The position numbers and the translations under genes were made by a program. A DNA stretch of 64,000 nt from Antedon bifida (taxonomy: Eukaryota; Echinodermata; Crinoidea; Comatulida; Antedonidae). Numbering within the stretch: the first letter of the stretch is position 1; each line of letters starts with the position of its first letter. The notes under the pieces were generated by a model. The model was given only the letters and a program-made list of their open reading frames with translations, was not told the DNA's origin and made no database searches. Of the stretch, positions 42,210 through 55,475 are shown piece after piece. The stretch covers positions 8,346,501-8,410,500 of the forward strand of contig OY727103.1 of the NCBI GenBank assembly GCA_963402885.1, given 5' to 3'.

Positions 42210-43000
42210 ATTGTGTTTGTAAACTCGTGGTCTTAGAGCCAAAGATGAACGGCAAAAGGTATTCCAATACTGCAAAGATCAAAAAGCAGATATAGTTCTC
42301 CTACAGGAGATACCTTTCACCAAAGATCTAATTAATATATCTGGGTTTAATTGGGAATGAAAAGCTTTTCATAGCTTTGGTAGTCCTCATAAGAGGGGTG
42401 TATAGGTCTTAATAAGAAAAGGAATAGATTGTAACATTAGCAATATTTTACCTGATCAAGACGGAAGATATATTTTATAAAATTGGTATTAAATGGAAAG
42501 CTTCTTATTTTAATTAATGTTTATTCACCGAATAAAAGTAAAGGGAGAAGTACTTTCTTCAGAAATATCCATTTCATTGTAATTTATAAAACTGTTAATG
42601 TTGTAAAGTGTAGACAAAAATCATCATGGGGGGATAGACATGAATTGTATTTTGGATATGAAATTAAATCAAAAGGGAAGTGTATATAAAACTGATAAAT
42701 CAGTTTAAAAAAATTAAATTAAAACTAATAGATGTGTGGAGGTTAAAGAATGAAAACAAAAATTAATTTAAATGGCGACAAAAAGTTAAAAATATTTATC
42801 GTAGGTTAGATTACTGGTTTATATCAAAAGAACTAAATGGGGATGCTAAGTCTTGTGACACATCCGGCCCGCGATCTTAACTAACCACCAGGCTGTGTCT
42901 ATTAAATTATACATGCATGAACCCATACGAGGTCCTGGTCTTTGGAAATACAATAACAGTTAATATTTGCAACGTATACAAAAAAAAAGAAAAAATGACA
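42210..43000 (+). pseudogene. Decayed LINE endonuclease
   Basis: Reading across stops, the plus strand gives DERQKVFQYCKDQKADIVLL, then QEIPFTKDLI (cf. LQETHF), FHSFGSPHKRGV and a later YRRLDYWFISKELNG-like stretch. It is the EN part of the L1/Tx1-like family with many stops and shifts. Confidence 0.7.
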
Positions 43001-43312
43001 AAAAGATATAGGCTACACATTGAATTTAACTGGAAACTGAAAGAAATCGGATTAGGCCCTTCAACGACACACGACAGCCAGCAGATCAACACACCGAGAG
43101 ACGATCCTCTATTCTTTTCGAGTAGTGTACCAAATTCTTTAACGTGTATTCTTAAGTATACGGACCAACGGCTTTACATTCGATCCGAAGGATGAGTCAA
43201 TGAGAGTAAAGCATCTTTACTAAGGATGCAATTAGTATAGTACCAATAACCTCTAACCCATGCCTATCACATGCTTGTCCGATATTATCATTACACCATC
43301 ACTCTTCGCTGT

Positions 43313-43432
43313 ATATACAGCACCCGCCGGTATTTCCAGACGGTCTCCCATCCAGAACGCAACCGGACCAAACATTGCTTAACTTCGGTGATCTGACGAG
43401 AACCGGTGTTCCAACGCAGTATGGTCGTATAT
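43313..43432 (-). pseudogene. 5S rRNA-like sequence, 120 bases
   Basis: The minus strand reads ACGACCATACTGC..., CGGTTCTCGTCAGATCACC, GAAGTTAAGCAATG (A-box region) and GGATGGGAGACC (C box intact), ending in GGTGCTGTATAT. Length and order match 5S rRNA. Mismatches include the TTTGGTCCGGTTGCGTTC stretch, and no T-run terminator follows. It is flanked by LINE pieces, so it is probably a 5S pseudogene or a 5S-derived SINE head. Confidence 0.75.
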
Positions 43433-43489
43433 ACAACGCAGTATAGCCATATATACAATTTACTACGGCCGTGTAAAAGAACTATGTGA

Positions 43490-44150
43490 AGATAAAATTA
43501 CTACTGAGGAATGTAAAACAAATCACCTGGTTCTGATGGGCTGGGTGTAGAATTTTAAATATTAGGAGTATATGTAGGATATGATCGCAAAGCATTGAAG
43601 CAAAAAACTGAAATGATAAACTTGTGACCTTTTTTTAAATTATCGAGTTCTAGAAATGTATCTTTTTACGGACAATTAGTTTTATTTAAATCACTTGCAT
43701 TAGCAAAACTAGCGTATACTGCAAATATTACTATTGTACTAAAATATGTTTAAGATAGGCCTACAATTAGCAAATTGAGTTATGAATTTCTATGAAACAA
43801 AAAATCAGAAAAAGTAAAAGAGAAAAATCTCTCTGGAAACTTAAATGAAGGTGTGATTGTGATGCCTGATTTTTGTGTTACACACAGAAGCACTTAATAT
43901 TTTATGGTGAGGAAGTAAAATGGAAATATATTCGAAAATTCTTTATTCATAAAATATGTCCAGACAGGGAAGAGTTAAATTACAATTAATTTAACTCTTG
44001 GTCCAGAGCACATCATTTTTAAGATTACAGATGAAAATCAGATTATACATGCTATGCCTTTATTTTATGCAAATATATTAAAAGCATCTGTAAAATATAA
44101 AGATTGTTGTAAGCAAATTGCTGACACATATATGATGGTATAGACTTGCC
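43490..44150 (+). pseudogene. Decayed LINE, RT thumb region
   Basis: A broken frame shows GVYVGYDRKALKQKTEMI, NVSFYGQLVLFKSLALAKL and AYTANITIV, matching the post-RT part of ORF2 (KFLGIYVGYDEK..., FGKIIVIKTLAISKL). It continues the EN remnant at 42210-43000 with the RT core missing. Confidence 0.7.
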
Positions 44151-45220
44151 TCAAGTCTGTATTCATTGTCTTTTTTTCATTTATTTGTTTTTATTTCGAT
44201 TTTTGTCTGAAAATACAAACTTGTAAAATCGATTTGCAGACCGCAAACATCCGATAGGAATGACGTAGGTTATCATACCGTATTTGGCTATGGGGCGGGC
44301 GGTATGTAAATATCGATTTCGAATCAACCAATGATTATTTTTGTTTCAAAATGAAAAAGATCTAGTACGTAACAGTACTACTAATAAATGCTGAATGTAC
44401 GATCGAGACTGAAATAACAACTGTTGAAATATAAAATCGTGTTGCAAAGTTGTTTTGTTTATTAATTGTCTAGTCCTAGCCTAGGCCTTCTTCGTAGGCC
44501 TACTCGTACGTATGACCTGCCAAATAAAACGACAATAAGATACAAACCACCACCGGCACACAGAGCTACACCACACAGGACAAGGTGTGAGTGGGAATTA
44601 AATCAAAATATTTCCGCATAATAAATGATCTATTCAATGTTTTATTTGCGGAGAAGCTAGCCTATCATATCAAGACGAGTTAATTTTCATGTTCTTGGGA
44701 AAAATCCCATCAAATGTTTACCAGACTACTAGGCATATAAAATTATTTCTATCCTTCAGAAACTTTCATCATCATCACATCATCACTTCGCTTCGCGATA
44801 ATGTACCCAAACAAGTACACATCGTCTAAACGTAACATAGCGCATGCGCATCATCTTAGTTGTTGAATCTTAAATTGAAATTCTGAAATATGAATATTAA
44901 AACTGCGTACGAGTGAGTAGCCAATCGAATGCGGCTGAAACTTGTCAACTGGATAATCTTATGCACCAAGAATAGTTGGTGCCAAGCCACGTGACTTGTA
45001 CGTGTGTGCCAAGACGGAGTATCCAAGCTCAAGTGGTATACGTATGAAACGCCATATGTGCCAAAATATTTATCTTTTTACTAATATTAAAACAAAACTC
45101 CGTCTGGAACCTAGACTAATGATGATATTATGAATGAACAATTACGGGGTAATAAGTTAATACACCTTAAAAACAAATAATTATTTTGTAAACACTAGAT
45201 TGCACGTCGTAAGATTTTAA
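44151..45220. other. Insertion within the decayed LINE
   Basis: About 1 kb without LINE similarity separates two LINE pieces. I recognise no family in it. Confidence 0.4.
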
Positions 45221-45370
45221 TGAAGGATGTTGTAAAAGAGAATAGGTTTTTAACATCAAAAGAAATATTAGGAAAATTAACACATATATCAAACTGGTAA
45301 ATATATGTGCTTATTAAAAGCTATACCCAAAGAATAATTGAATGCTATCAAGTCACAAATAGTTGCAACT
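45221..45370 (+). pseudogene. Decayed LINE, C-terminal scrap
   Basis: LKDVVKENRFLTSKEILGKL and nearby codons match the 'RDVINENRILTAREIISTL' part of ORF2. It is presumably the same LINE copy as 42210-44150. Confidence 0.65.
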
Positions 45371-45395
45371 ATAATATAACAGAAATTGTATTTAT

Positions 45396-45480
45396 TAGAG
45401 GGTGAGCTCGCTTCGCTCGCTCCCCTCTAGGAAGTGTAGACGATGGTTCTCGGAATGATAATGACTCGGGTAAAACGTTT
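45396..45480 (-). mobile_element. Helitron-like 3' end fragment
   Basis: On the minus strand CCGAGAACCATCGTCTACAC is followed by CTAGAGGGGAGCGAGCGAAG and then a matching arm ending in CTAAT. It has the same layout as the 3' ends of copies 1 and 2 but different stem bases. Confidence 0.6.
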
Positions 45481-47810
45481 TAAAAGGACATTCTGGCCTG
45501 GACGATTTCGGTCGGTTACCATTGTTGAAATGCTTTTGATATTCGTAAAACTAAACCTACTCACTAATCTGTTTCACAGTGTCTTAGATGATTAATAGAG
45601 CTTTACGTATAATGTTTATTGTAGATATGAAAAGTGGTAAAAAAGAATAACATGAAATCTACTAAAAATAGTATAATTGTGTTATAAATATAATACAATA
45701 TTGTGTGTATAAATGTGGATGGGCGTTTATTAGATGGTATTTGGATAGGGGGTGGGGGAGTGTTTTAATTGATGTTTTATTTGGGAGGTGTTCCGGGCGT
45801 TTATTCAAATAAATACCATCCTAATTGGTATAATTAGTACATTATTCCGCGACACAGTGAGCCGTTTTGGCCTAAGAAGGAATACGTTTTAGACGGCTTG
45901 CAACATGGGCAGAAGTATCCCAGGGTCCTAACGGGACACAGATAGCGCATTAGTAACTCGGCTATCGGGGTTTCATTCGATTTCAAACAAAAGCTTTTAT
46001 CATCAGTTCTCTCGATAAAGTATACTATTAAGAATAAAATGTGATATTCACTAGGAAAGACAGAAAGGTAAACACAAATGGAAATATCAATTTAAATATT
46101 ATTGCAAAATTTGAGATTAGGCTATTTAATACGTTTTTAAAAATGACATGACAACAGATCGATATTGGTTTAAAATGTTAATGTTACAGTATAATAATAT
46201 ACAGTGTCTGAGTTGTTTGTTTTACATTTTATATTGTTATATTTTATTTATGTATAATGTATAACTATTGACGAATGAAACCTAATATATATTTTAAAAA
46301 AGCATATAAGAAATAAAATAAAAACAGAAATTTCGATTGCATACAAACGTTTGTAATACAGTATGTTTACAATGTTAAAACAAAATTCTCTGTATATGTA
46401 CTAAAAAGGAAATAAAGGTGAGTATCTCACGAAAGACAAACCAAGAAGAGGTTTCGCATGACTAACCAAACAAACGGAAACGAATCATCTTTATTTGAAT
46501 AAAATAAATTAGTTAAATCTCTATTTTTGCATCTATTACACACACATGTAAAAGACTGAAATCAACATTTTAAAGAATTATAACAAATTAGCATGTCCTA
46601 CCAATACATCTCTAGATTATGCAAACGTGGTTCACTTCTTCACAATGTTAATTTGATTTCAGGTCTATTCCGGTTTCCGATTTACTGAAACTATACAACA
46701 ATAAAAAGTATGAGTACATTCAAATGCATGAGGTAGTGAATAGGCTTACCATTCAAACTAAATGTATACATCTTTTCTTAAAGGTGGGAAGCAATAATTA
46801 CATTTCTAACATTGTATCACATTGTAAACTAAAGTTGATGATGGGAAAATAAATACTCAAAGTAAAATTTACAAAAATATAACCTGATTTAAAAAAAATA
46901 ATAAATAATTCGTTTAGTTTCATTGTTTCATGTCTATGTGGTCATTAATATTCATGAGCTTCTAGGCATTTCCTGTTTGGTATAATATGATACCTCTACT
47001 GCTGATGAAATTATATCATTTTTTTCTCGATAGCCTTTTGTAAACATTTCCTGTCACATTTTTTTTTATACTGAATAATTATTTGAATACTATCAGGTTC
47101 TTTTTTATTCCATGGAGGTCTCCCTGGTTTTCTCTCTCAATGTTGTTATGAGCTTGGTCAAATTGGATAGAAAATAAACTCCCTAGCTACGGTAATTGTT
47201 ACTATTTGAAAATTGGGCCATAACCAATTTTCCTGTAAAAATTAGATAATTTCATGAAAAAAGGCCATTCATAAAATTAAATTTTGGTTGGAATTGTATA
47301 AGAACTGAATACCTATTCATTTCTATGTTTTATTGTATTAGTTATTTAATGTAAGTCGTGTAAAGTTGGTCACAAAATGGCCTATCCTCTACCATTGTGT
47401 GTAATTTGATAATACCACCAATTACATAGTTGGGCAAAGTTTGACAGCATTTTTTTTGCATTGAGCATTCTAATTACAATTTTCACCTCTTATAAGAAAA
47501 TATTACAAATAAAAGATTAGAAATTGTATTCCCGAGTCCAACTTTAAACTTAAACCGGTAAACAGTTATTAGTAGTAATCATAGGCCTACCAAATATAGA
47601 CCCACAACATACTTCAAATATGGTTAGAAGTATAACACTTGGTATGGCAACTTGTATCGAAAATTCGCAACATTTAAGATTTTAGGCCATTTAAAATTTG
47701 ACATTTGACCTTAGATAATGTCCGATTCCTCAGAATTCACAAACCGTACATCCTAGAAAATAATTGCAAATGATGCAGAAGTACTACTTTCTATTCACGT
47801 TTATCATATC
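45481..47810. other. No gene recognised
   Basis: AT-rich sequence without exon pattern, RNA gene or named repeat. Confidence 0.4.
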
Positions 47811-48110
47811 ATATAATATCATTTATTTCGCCAAACAAAGTACAGAGAAAGAAAAAATTACAACAGTAAATCAATGAGGCAGGATCACCTAAAAGTTATA
47901 AATAAAATAACCGATGTATATTAAATTTAATATTAACGAGATTCTGTCTTTTTTGTGACTGCATGTTTTTCAAACATTCAGATCATTTTACAGTGAGCAC
48001 AATTATTATTTTCGATGACTCTGCAAATGTCCATTTAAAATTGCTTGCTTTTAGAATTAAATCAAAATAGACACTGAAACTAGAATTTAATTCGTCACTT
48101 TGACGAATTA
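47811..48110. repeat. Dispersed repeat scrap
   Basis: 47945-48075 resembles 32870-32970. The CATTTATTTCGCCAAACAAAG word nearby looks like a retroposon tail. The family is not assigned. Confidence 0.4.
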
Positions 48111-49590
48111 TAGGTGATCATTTTTATAATTTGACTGATATTTAATTTTTAAAAAAAACCACGTTGATGCAATTAATGTGCGCATTTTGTCGTTTTTATC
48201 CTGCTCTTATAGCGTTATTTTAAGTCGGAACGGACTCAAATTTGCTGAATGTACTAAGGATAGTGAGTAGAATGCGATTTGTACAAAAAAATCGTAGTTT
48301 TACGCTTTTTAAGTATCGCACGCGAAAAAACGTGTTTTTCGCACTAATTTTTTGAAATACGCAAATGGTCTAATTCATGCTCTAAATTGATAAAAACTTA
48401 ATTTGGAGATTTTTTTTATTTTTAACGCGCGATTTTATGCGCATGACCTTGGAACGGTTACCCTTGATCCTGGAGTTTATGTATAGTGAATTTTAATGAT
48501 ATGTGATAATGAATTGTTGAGATATGATTGATAATGTGATTTCACAAAATGGCGTATAAATGACGTCACGGATGAGTGATCACGCTGAAATCTTAACTAC
48601 GACTAAACTAAATTATTTTAAATATATTGTGACATTTTTATGATTATCGACATTTAACTTTTTGAGATAATTGACACACAAAATCTGTACAGAAATAAAT
48701 AAATAATAATAATAACACAGATTTCATACAATAACAATAGGTGATCATTTTATTCTAAATGATCACATAATAAAAAGACGAATACAGTATAATGCCGCAT
48801 AATGTATACCTCTCTGCATTATACATCCATTTTTACAGATTTGTGTATACTGTATTACTACTAATAGGCCTACTATTCTATCGTTTTGATTCCAAAATCT
48901 TAAATATAAGATGGTGCCCGTTCATTGGACGGTTAACTGCTAGTATAATTCCAATGCAAAAGCCCTATAATGTTTTTTATGTTTGCTGTAATATTGACGA
49001 GTGCCATTTCTAGCAATCTGGAGGCATGGTTTTCTAAGAATTTTCAAAACAATTATTATTAGGTGAATTTACCAAGGCCGGCGCTCTAATGATCTTGATT
49101 ATACAAAATATTTTATTTAACTTTTGCAAAAACCATTACTCCTATAAAGAGTGCCGAGTTAATAATTGTAGGAATTTAATTCCTATATTCGCTCATGACT
49201 GTGTAGGCTACATTATACAATATGTAATAATATAATATAATATAACAATTTATATAGCGCACATATCCACTAAAAGTGCTCAAGGCGCTAATCACAACAC
49301 TGTTTGTTTATGCTTTATTCATTCAGAGCTAAGGAACCCCATTATTATGCATTTACCTTAATTATAATAAACAACAAGTAAAATAATACTGAAGCTATTA
49401 TAACATTCAGAATTATAAAATAACAATCGTAATGACTTACTAACATTTGAGCTTTCTTCATTTAAATAATATATTCTATACAGTAGCCTACAATACTACC
49501 CTTAGCGTATGTTCACTGCCTTCTGTTCCTGTCTGCACTGCACTACACTATAACAAAAGGCCAGGATTTATAAGGAACCAGGCAACAGGA
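48111..49590. other. No gene recognised
   Basis: It includes a 'TTATATAGCGC...AGTGCTCAAGGCGCT' retroposon-like tail at 49245-49295, also partly seen at 58925-58950. The short ORF at 48792-49013 is chance. Confidence 0.4.
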
Positions 49591-49597
49591 CGGTAGA

Positions 49598-49640
49598 CCA
49601 TGGAGGAAATATAATTATATATTATATATTTCCTCCATGA
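49598..49640. repeat. Perfect-looking palindrome
   Basis: CATGGAGGAAATATAATTAT faces ATATATTTCCTCCATG, giving a hairpin of about 18-bp arms just before a tRNA-like SINE head. Confidence 0.65.
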
Positions 49641-49642
49641 GT

Positions 49643-49700
49643 AAGGGCGTGTGGCGCAGTGGGTTGGACGTTCGACTAATGCTCGTGAGATCGAAATAAA
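49643..49700 (+). mobile_element. Truncated tRNA-derived SINE head
   Basis: GTGTGGCGCAGTGGGTTGGA is a box-A-like start and GTGAGATCGAAA follows where box B would be. The body is missing. Confidence 0.5.
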
Positions 49701-50049
49701 ATATTTATTCGTTCCATATATAACAAGTGTAAAATTGCTTTCTTCGACAGAAAATATGGTAAACATTCACAATTACATCATACATTTGTTTTATCTTTCG
49801 TGGGAATCACCTCCCTTTATTGTAATTTCTTTTAATTTTCAATGTATAATAGTATAAATAATTCTGTCATTCTTAAAACGATATAGATACATATTTGACA
49901 TAAAGGTAAATAGACTATAATACAGATGAAGCTATAATAGAAACATTGCTAAAATAATTAGTGATACATTTTGTACAAATTGTATAATTATTTAAAATTG
50001 TACTGTAGGCCTACAGATACATGAAAATAGTTCATAAAACAGAGAATGA

Positions 50050-51060
50050 AATAAAATCAAGGTAAGTTCTATACAATGTTAGTTTTTACATTTTTCATTT
50101 TTTGTCTGCTTTAATAAAATTGCATCCGTATTCATTTGTAATTAGGGTTTCAATTCAAATGCAAACAAATTCCATATCACTCTATGTTTTTTCGTTTTTT
50201 TTTCTAATTTTTCCAAAATACATGATTTGCAAATGCAAAATGTGAATAATGAAATATGTTCATTTACAACTATGTTTCGTGTACCTGTTATTATTTTATA
50301 CCAATTGATAGTACCTTCTGTTGGAAAACAATTATTAGGTCATTAAATTTAAGCCATGCATTTTGAATTGCCGTACATTCAACTAGCATGTAATTCACAT
50401 TCAATTTCTTGTTTACACCTGTCACATAATATTGTTTTCTACTACTTTCTAATCTTTAAGCCTTTTTTACAAGGTAAAATATTGTGTAGTAATTTAAAAT
50501 TAAATTGTGCCTAAAGTTGTGTATTTTATTTGTCCATACTTCATATCAATCTAGTTCAGCATTATTGAACACTACTTCCCATTGCCTCTGCAATGGGATT
50601 GGTAGCTATTTCATTTACAAAATGCCTATAATAAAATTGAGCTTTGTTCTCTTTTCGGAACAATGATTTCTCAATTGTGTTCACTTGTTCATCATCGTAT
50701 TGGTCTCTCGCTTTAGATTCTTTCCATTCAATAGGTATGTTAATAATAAGCACCATGTATTCTATTTGACCATTTTGTCTTTTTGATAAAGTGGGTATTA
50801 GTACATCAGGTGCTATTATTATGTTATTTACTATAATATCATTATTCACTTCATATCCAGGATGTAACCATGTTTAAAAATATATTGATTTTCCATTAGT
50901 TGTAATATACATATTTTCCCACAATTTTAGTTGTTTTTTTTAATTTCTGCTACACATTTATTGGTGGATGCGACCTAAAATATTGTTGATGTGTACCACA
51001 TCTTTTAACGTTTCTACAAAGAAGTCTGATAAACCTCTTAAAACTCTGGTAAAATATTCA
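50050..51060 (-). pseudogene. LINE ORF2 C-terminal fragment, L1/Tx1-like
   Basis: On the minus strand 50562-50849 encodes SKRQNGQIEYMVLIINIPIE, then RKENKAQFYYRHFVNEIATN, parallel to ORF2 (QKRNGIIEYISLVHAIPNEW, NRKATFYYNNLVTTKSIVPI). Downstream to ~50200 further C-terminal pieces such as LFTFCICKSCI are readable with breaks. Confidence 0.75.
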
Positions 51061-51392
51061 CAATGAATTGCATCATACACAGAACAAAATTACAATTAAA
51101 TTAAAAATCCATCAATCCCACAAAAAAATACTATGTTATATTTAGGTTAAAAAATATATTCCCATTTAAAAAACTGTAAAACATTTAAATATATATTGCA
51201 TGTGCGCTATTATAATCTAACCATCTATGAGATATATGCGTGGAGAGTCGGTTTCTTGACGTATCAGCTCTAGGAGCCCGTAACCGCCATTACTTGTTCT
51301 TATAAAATGGATGCTTCGTAAGTTTACTTAATTTACTTAGAATATGTTTTTCATAAAGATATTGTAAATCATTATCCATTTCATTATCATTA

Positions 51393-51530
51393 ATGTTCGA
51401 ATCCAACTCTTGCCATTGCTTGTATCCTTAGGCAAGATACTTTACTTATGTTTGCCTCTCTCCACCCAGGGGACCCAGGGGTATAAAAGGCAACCCGGTT
51501 AGATCAAGACACAACTTTGGAATGAACGAT
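51393..51530 (+). mobile_element. tRNA-derived SINE fragment (core)
   Basis: GTTCGAATCCAACTC (box B) is followed by CCTTAGGCAAGATAC and CTCTCCACCCAGG...GGTATAAAAGGC, the same core as the SINE at 30285. The tRNA head is truncated. Confidence 0.65.
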
Positions 51531-51885
51531 GGTGGCGTTTTATAAGTACACGTACACTTAAAGCACCGTCAATAGAATACCTGAATTTCTCTCTTTTTGT
51601 AAATACAAATCTGTCATCAAAGTACGAATCGTTTTTTGTCAATATCGTGTGACGGTTACTCGATTGAAGGAATTTAGTGTTGCTATCACTGGAACCTGCT
51701 GAGAGAGGTTTTTTTAACCTAAGCCAGCGAGTAAATATCACTTTTTGATCAACCCGCCAAACCGGGCCCGTAAACACGATCGGTAAGAGCTTTTGTTTAT
51801 CTTAACAACGAGTGATTGACAACTCGCAGCGTTCACGCTCCAACAAACATAGGTTTTACTCCTTTGTTTCTTACCGTTTGTTGCC

Positions 51886-53150
51886 ATGGCTACTATAGAC
51901 TATAGCAAAAACATTAACGTAAAACCCGTCTTTGTTAAAGACGATGAATTAAGGAAACAAAACGAAGATTTCATCAAAGAAGAGGTATTTTATTTTTCAT
52001 TAATTGCGATCATCTGATTGGAACCCAAAAAGTTAGAAACTTGTGGAGGATATATATAGACGATCATAACGAACGAGTTAAAGTAATAACTGCCGGACTA
52101 AACATCAACGGAAAACATGTTAGGGTATATGACATCAATCCATACCTTAACAACAGTGAAAATGAAACAAGAATTTTAGTGAAAGACATACCTCTTTCAG
52201 TTCGTAACGAAGAGATCAAAGATGCGTTAGCGAAAATAGGATGCAAAGTACAAAGAGAAGTTCAATTTATTAAATTCAGAATCAATGGGAAGCTCTCAAG
52301 ATTTCTGAATGGAGACCGTGCAGTGTTCGTCGCTCCATTTAAAGGGAGCCTCCCACGATTTATGAAAATAAATGGATTTAACGCGAGGCTATTTCACAAA
52401 GACCAGAAAGTAGATTTCACATGCTTTGAATGTGGCTTGACAGGTCACAAAGTCAATGAATGCCCTGCAAAATTGAAAAGCTTAATATGTCACAGATGTA
52501 ACAAAGCTGGCCATCGTGCTAATTTCTGTGTAAACATACCTGTTAAATCAATGGTAGAGGCGGAAACCGCAACAAGTAGTGATAATAAAAACGAAACTGA
52601 TGAAATGAATGAAGAAGAAGAAAATGAAGAAGAAATTGATGACATAACGGTATCTGTAGTAGAAGAAAAAGAAAAATCTGCAGATTGCACACAGAATATC
52701 ATCAGTACCTTGGAAGATTTGCTAAACAAACCAGCTAATCCAGGAAATGATCCAGTTTCAGTTGAGCTTGATGAACGTGTAGAACAAATAATGAAAGATG
52801 CAATTAATAGAGTAAAATCTATTAATCAGGAAGAGGAAGATTCTGTCAATACTCAATGTTTTAAAATGAGTAAGAATGAAAAGAAAAAGCAGAAAAAAAG
52901 TCAGAAAAAACTAGCAGAAAAGCAAGAGAATGAGAAGCAAAATAAATCAGATAAAACCGTTGAAGGAACAAGACCAATTACTGACTTTGTCATCACAGAT
53001 CTGCAAGAAATGACACTAAATATTGATACTGTTGAAGAAACTGCTTCTGCCGCTCGACAAGCCTTTGCTGCAACAAAGAGAAAAAAACTTACGGAGAGTG
53101 GTGAGAAAAGCGTAGGAAAGAAAGAAAAGAAATCTGACTCTGTAAGTTAG
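51886..53150 (+). pseudogene. LINE ORF1 (RNA-binding, two CCHC knuckles)
   Basis: The likely start ATG at 51886 gives MATIDYSKNINVKPVFVKDD. The frame breaks near 51990-52005 and goes on in the frame of 52041-53150. An RRM-like part (TRILVKDIPLSVRNEEIKDA) is followed by CFECGLTGHKVNEC and CHRCNKAGHRANFC, both C-x2-C-x4-H-x4-C. Then come an acidic stretch and a Lys/Glu-rich tail. Known of the family: ORF1p binds element RNA. The 369-codon open part is well preserved. Confidence 0.85.
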
Positions 53151-53257
53151 AAACTCTTTAGTCCAGTAATATCTAGCAACTAAACCGTAGTCTATCTCCT
53201 TAGGTTACAAAAAACAATTAGATATTTAAAAAAAAAAAAAAAACAAAAAAACATAAA

Positions 53258-54313
53258 ATGACAAGTAAATCAATAAAATGTAATCTGCATTTAGTTTCAC
53301 TAAATGTCAGAGGTTTAAGAGATAACCACAAAAAAATGAAAATGTTTAAATGGGTAGAAGAACAGAAAGCTGAAATTGTTCTCTTACAAGAAACTCATTT
53401 TGATAAAATGTCTGTAGGTTATATAAAAAATTTTTGGAAAGGACCAGCCTATCATAGTTTTGGAACAACTAACAGTAGAGGCGTTTCAATCCTTCTCAAA
53501 TCAAGTTTCGATACAAATGATATTGAATATAAATTTGTAGATAATGAAGGAAGAATCCTAATCTTATGTCTCAATTATAATGATAAAAAAATATATTTAA
53601 TTAATGTATATGCACCAAATCATTATAAAGAAAGGACATTGTTCTTTAATAAGCTTGAAAAGAAAATAGATAATCTTGGTATAAAAAAAGATGAATATAT
53701 TGTAATGGGTGGTGACTGGAACTGTGTACTTGATCGTACTGTAGATCAAAGGAAAAGTATACCACATTACGACAGCTCCCCGTTAGTATTAAAAAAAAGT
53801 ATGTATAAACATAACCTAATAGATGTCTGGAGGCGTTGCCACAATAACCTGTCTCAATTTACTTGGAGGCGGAAAGAAATCTATAGAAGACTTGATTATT
53901 GGGTTATCTCAAAAGACTTGCACAAAAACGGTGACGTCGTACATACAGATATTAGACCAGCTTTATTTACAGATCACCAAGCTATTTCACTAAAACTTTT
54001 TAATGAAAAGTGTGAAAAAGGTCCTGGAGTCTGGAAAATAAATAATAGTGTACTAAATGACACTGTCTATACAGACAATATTTTAAAGATCATAGAAAAC
54101 ACAAATGCAAATGAACACAATTTTACTCCTGACCTTCTGTGGGATTACCTAAAAGTAAAAATAAAAGAATTTACCTGCAAATATTGTGCTAAAAAAGAAA
54201 AGAATAAACGTAAAAGAAAAGTAACGTTACTTAGAGAGATCACTGACCTCACAAACAAGCTAAACACTGTTTATAGTAAAGAAATTGACTCAGAAATAAA
54301 ACATAGAACATAA
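53258..54313 (+). pseudogene. LINE ORF2, endonuclease part
   Basis: An APE-type endonuclease: LVSLNVRGLRDN start, LLQETHFDK (catalytic Glu), INVYAPN, GGDWNCVLD and the closing FTDHQAISLKL (Asp-His). It nicks target DNA in LINE integration. TAA at 54311 interrupts the frame, and the same frame continues after it as ILENVYTEEARGAQIRSRVE. Confidence 0.88.
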
Positions 54314-55475
54314 ATATTAGAAAACGTATACACGGAAGAGGCACGAGGTGCACAAATTCGCTCAAGAGTTGAGTGGTTCGAAAAAGGAGAAAAAAATAAT
54401 AAATTCTTTTTAGGACTGGAAAAAAATAATGCAAAAAGAAAACATATAACTCGAATACAGAAAGAAAACGGTAAATTTACTTCTGATTCAGACGAAATCC
54501 TGAAAGAACAATTTAAATTTTATAAAAAAACTGTACAAAGACAAAAATATATCTGAAGAGGTTATTGATAGATATCTAAATAAAACAAAAATAAATAAAT
54601 TGTCAATAGACGAAAGTAATAAATGTGAAGGTTACCTCTCTATTGAAGAATGCACTAAAACACTGTACACAATGAAGCTCAACAAAAGTTCTGGGTCTGA
54701 TGGCCTAAGTGTTGAGTTCTATCGTTTTTTTTGGGAACATATTAAACATACTTTATGCAATGCCCTAAACTATTGTTATACAAACAGATTATGCAATACA
54801 CAAAGACGAGGAATAATCAATCTATTATTTAAAAGTGGCGAAAGAGAACAACTTAATAATTGGAGACCAATCACCCTTTTAAATGTTGATTATAAAGTAA
54901 TGGCCCATGTTCTGGCAAATAGGTTACAAACAGTAATTGGATCAATTATTGACCATGACCAAAAAAGTTACGTCACTGGGAGATTCGGAGGTGAAAATGT
55001 ACGTCTAGTAAATGACATTCTTTTTTACTCGAATCAATATAATAAACCCGGAACAATCGTCTTCTTAGACTTTGCAAAAGCATTCGATTCGATTGACAGA
55101 AATCTAATCATTAAAGTGTTAACAAAATTTGGCTTTGGTGATTCATTTTTAAAATGGATAAAAACTCTATATACAGATACAGAATGTGTAGTTAATAATA
55201 ATGGATGGCTATCTGAACACTTTAAAATGGAGTGTGGTGTAAGGCAAGGCTGTCCATTGTCTGCCTTGTTGTTTATATTGGTTGTTGAAACTATGGCCTT
55301 AAACATAAGAGATAACCCTTCGTGCAAAGGTTTTACTCTCCCAAAAAATGAAAACAAAAAAAACGTTGTTAAGTTGGCACAATTGGCTGATGACACTGTC
55401 ATTTTTAGTCAAGATGAAACAGTCTTTACTGTTTCTTTGACGAAATCGAAGCTTTTTGTCATATTTCTGGTTTAA
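54314..55475 (+). pseudogene. LINE ORF2, reverse transcriptase part
   Basis: After a one-base shift in an A7 run near 54530 the RT is open: GSDGLSVEFYRFFW, NWRPITLLNVDYK, FLDFAKAFDSIDRN (motif A), VRQGCPLSALLFIL (motif B) and LADDTVIF (catalytic motif C). The catalytic box has Leu where Tyr or Phe is most common. Another shift near 55435 ends the open frame. Confidence 0.88.
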
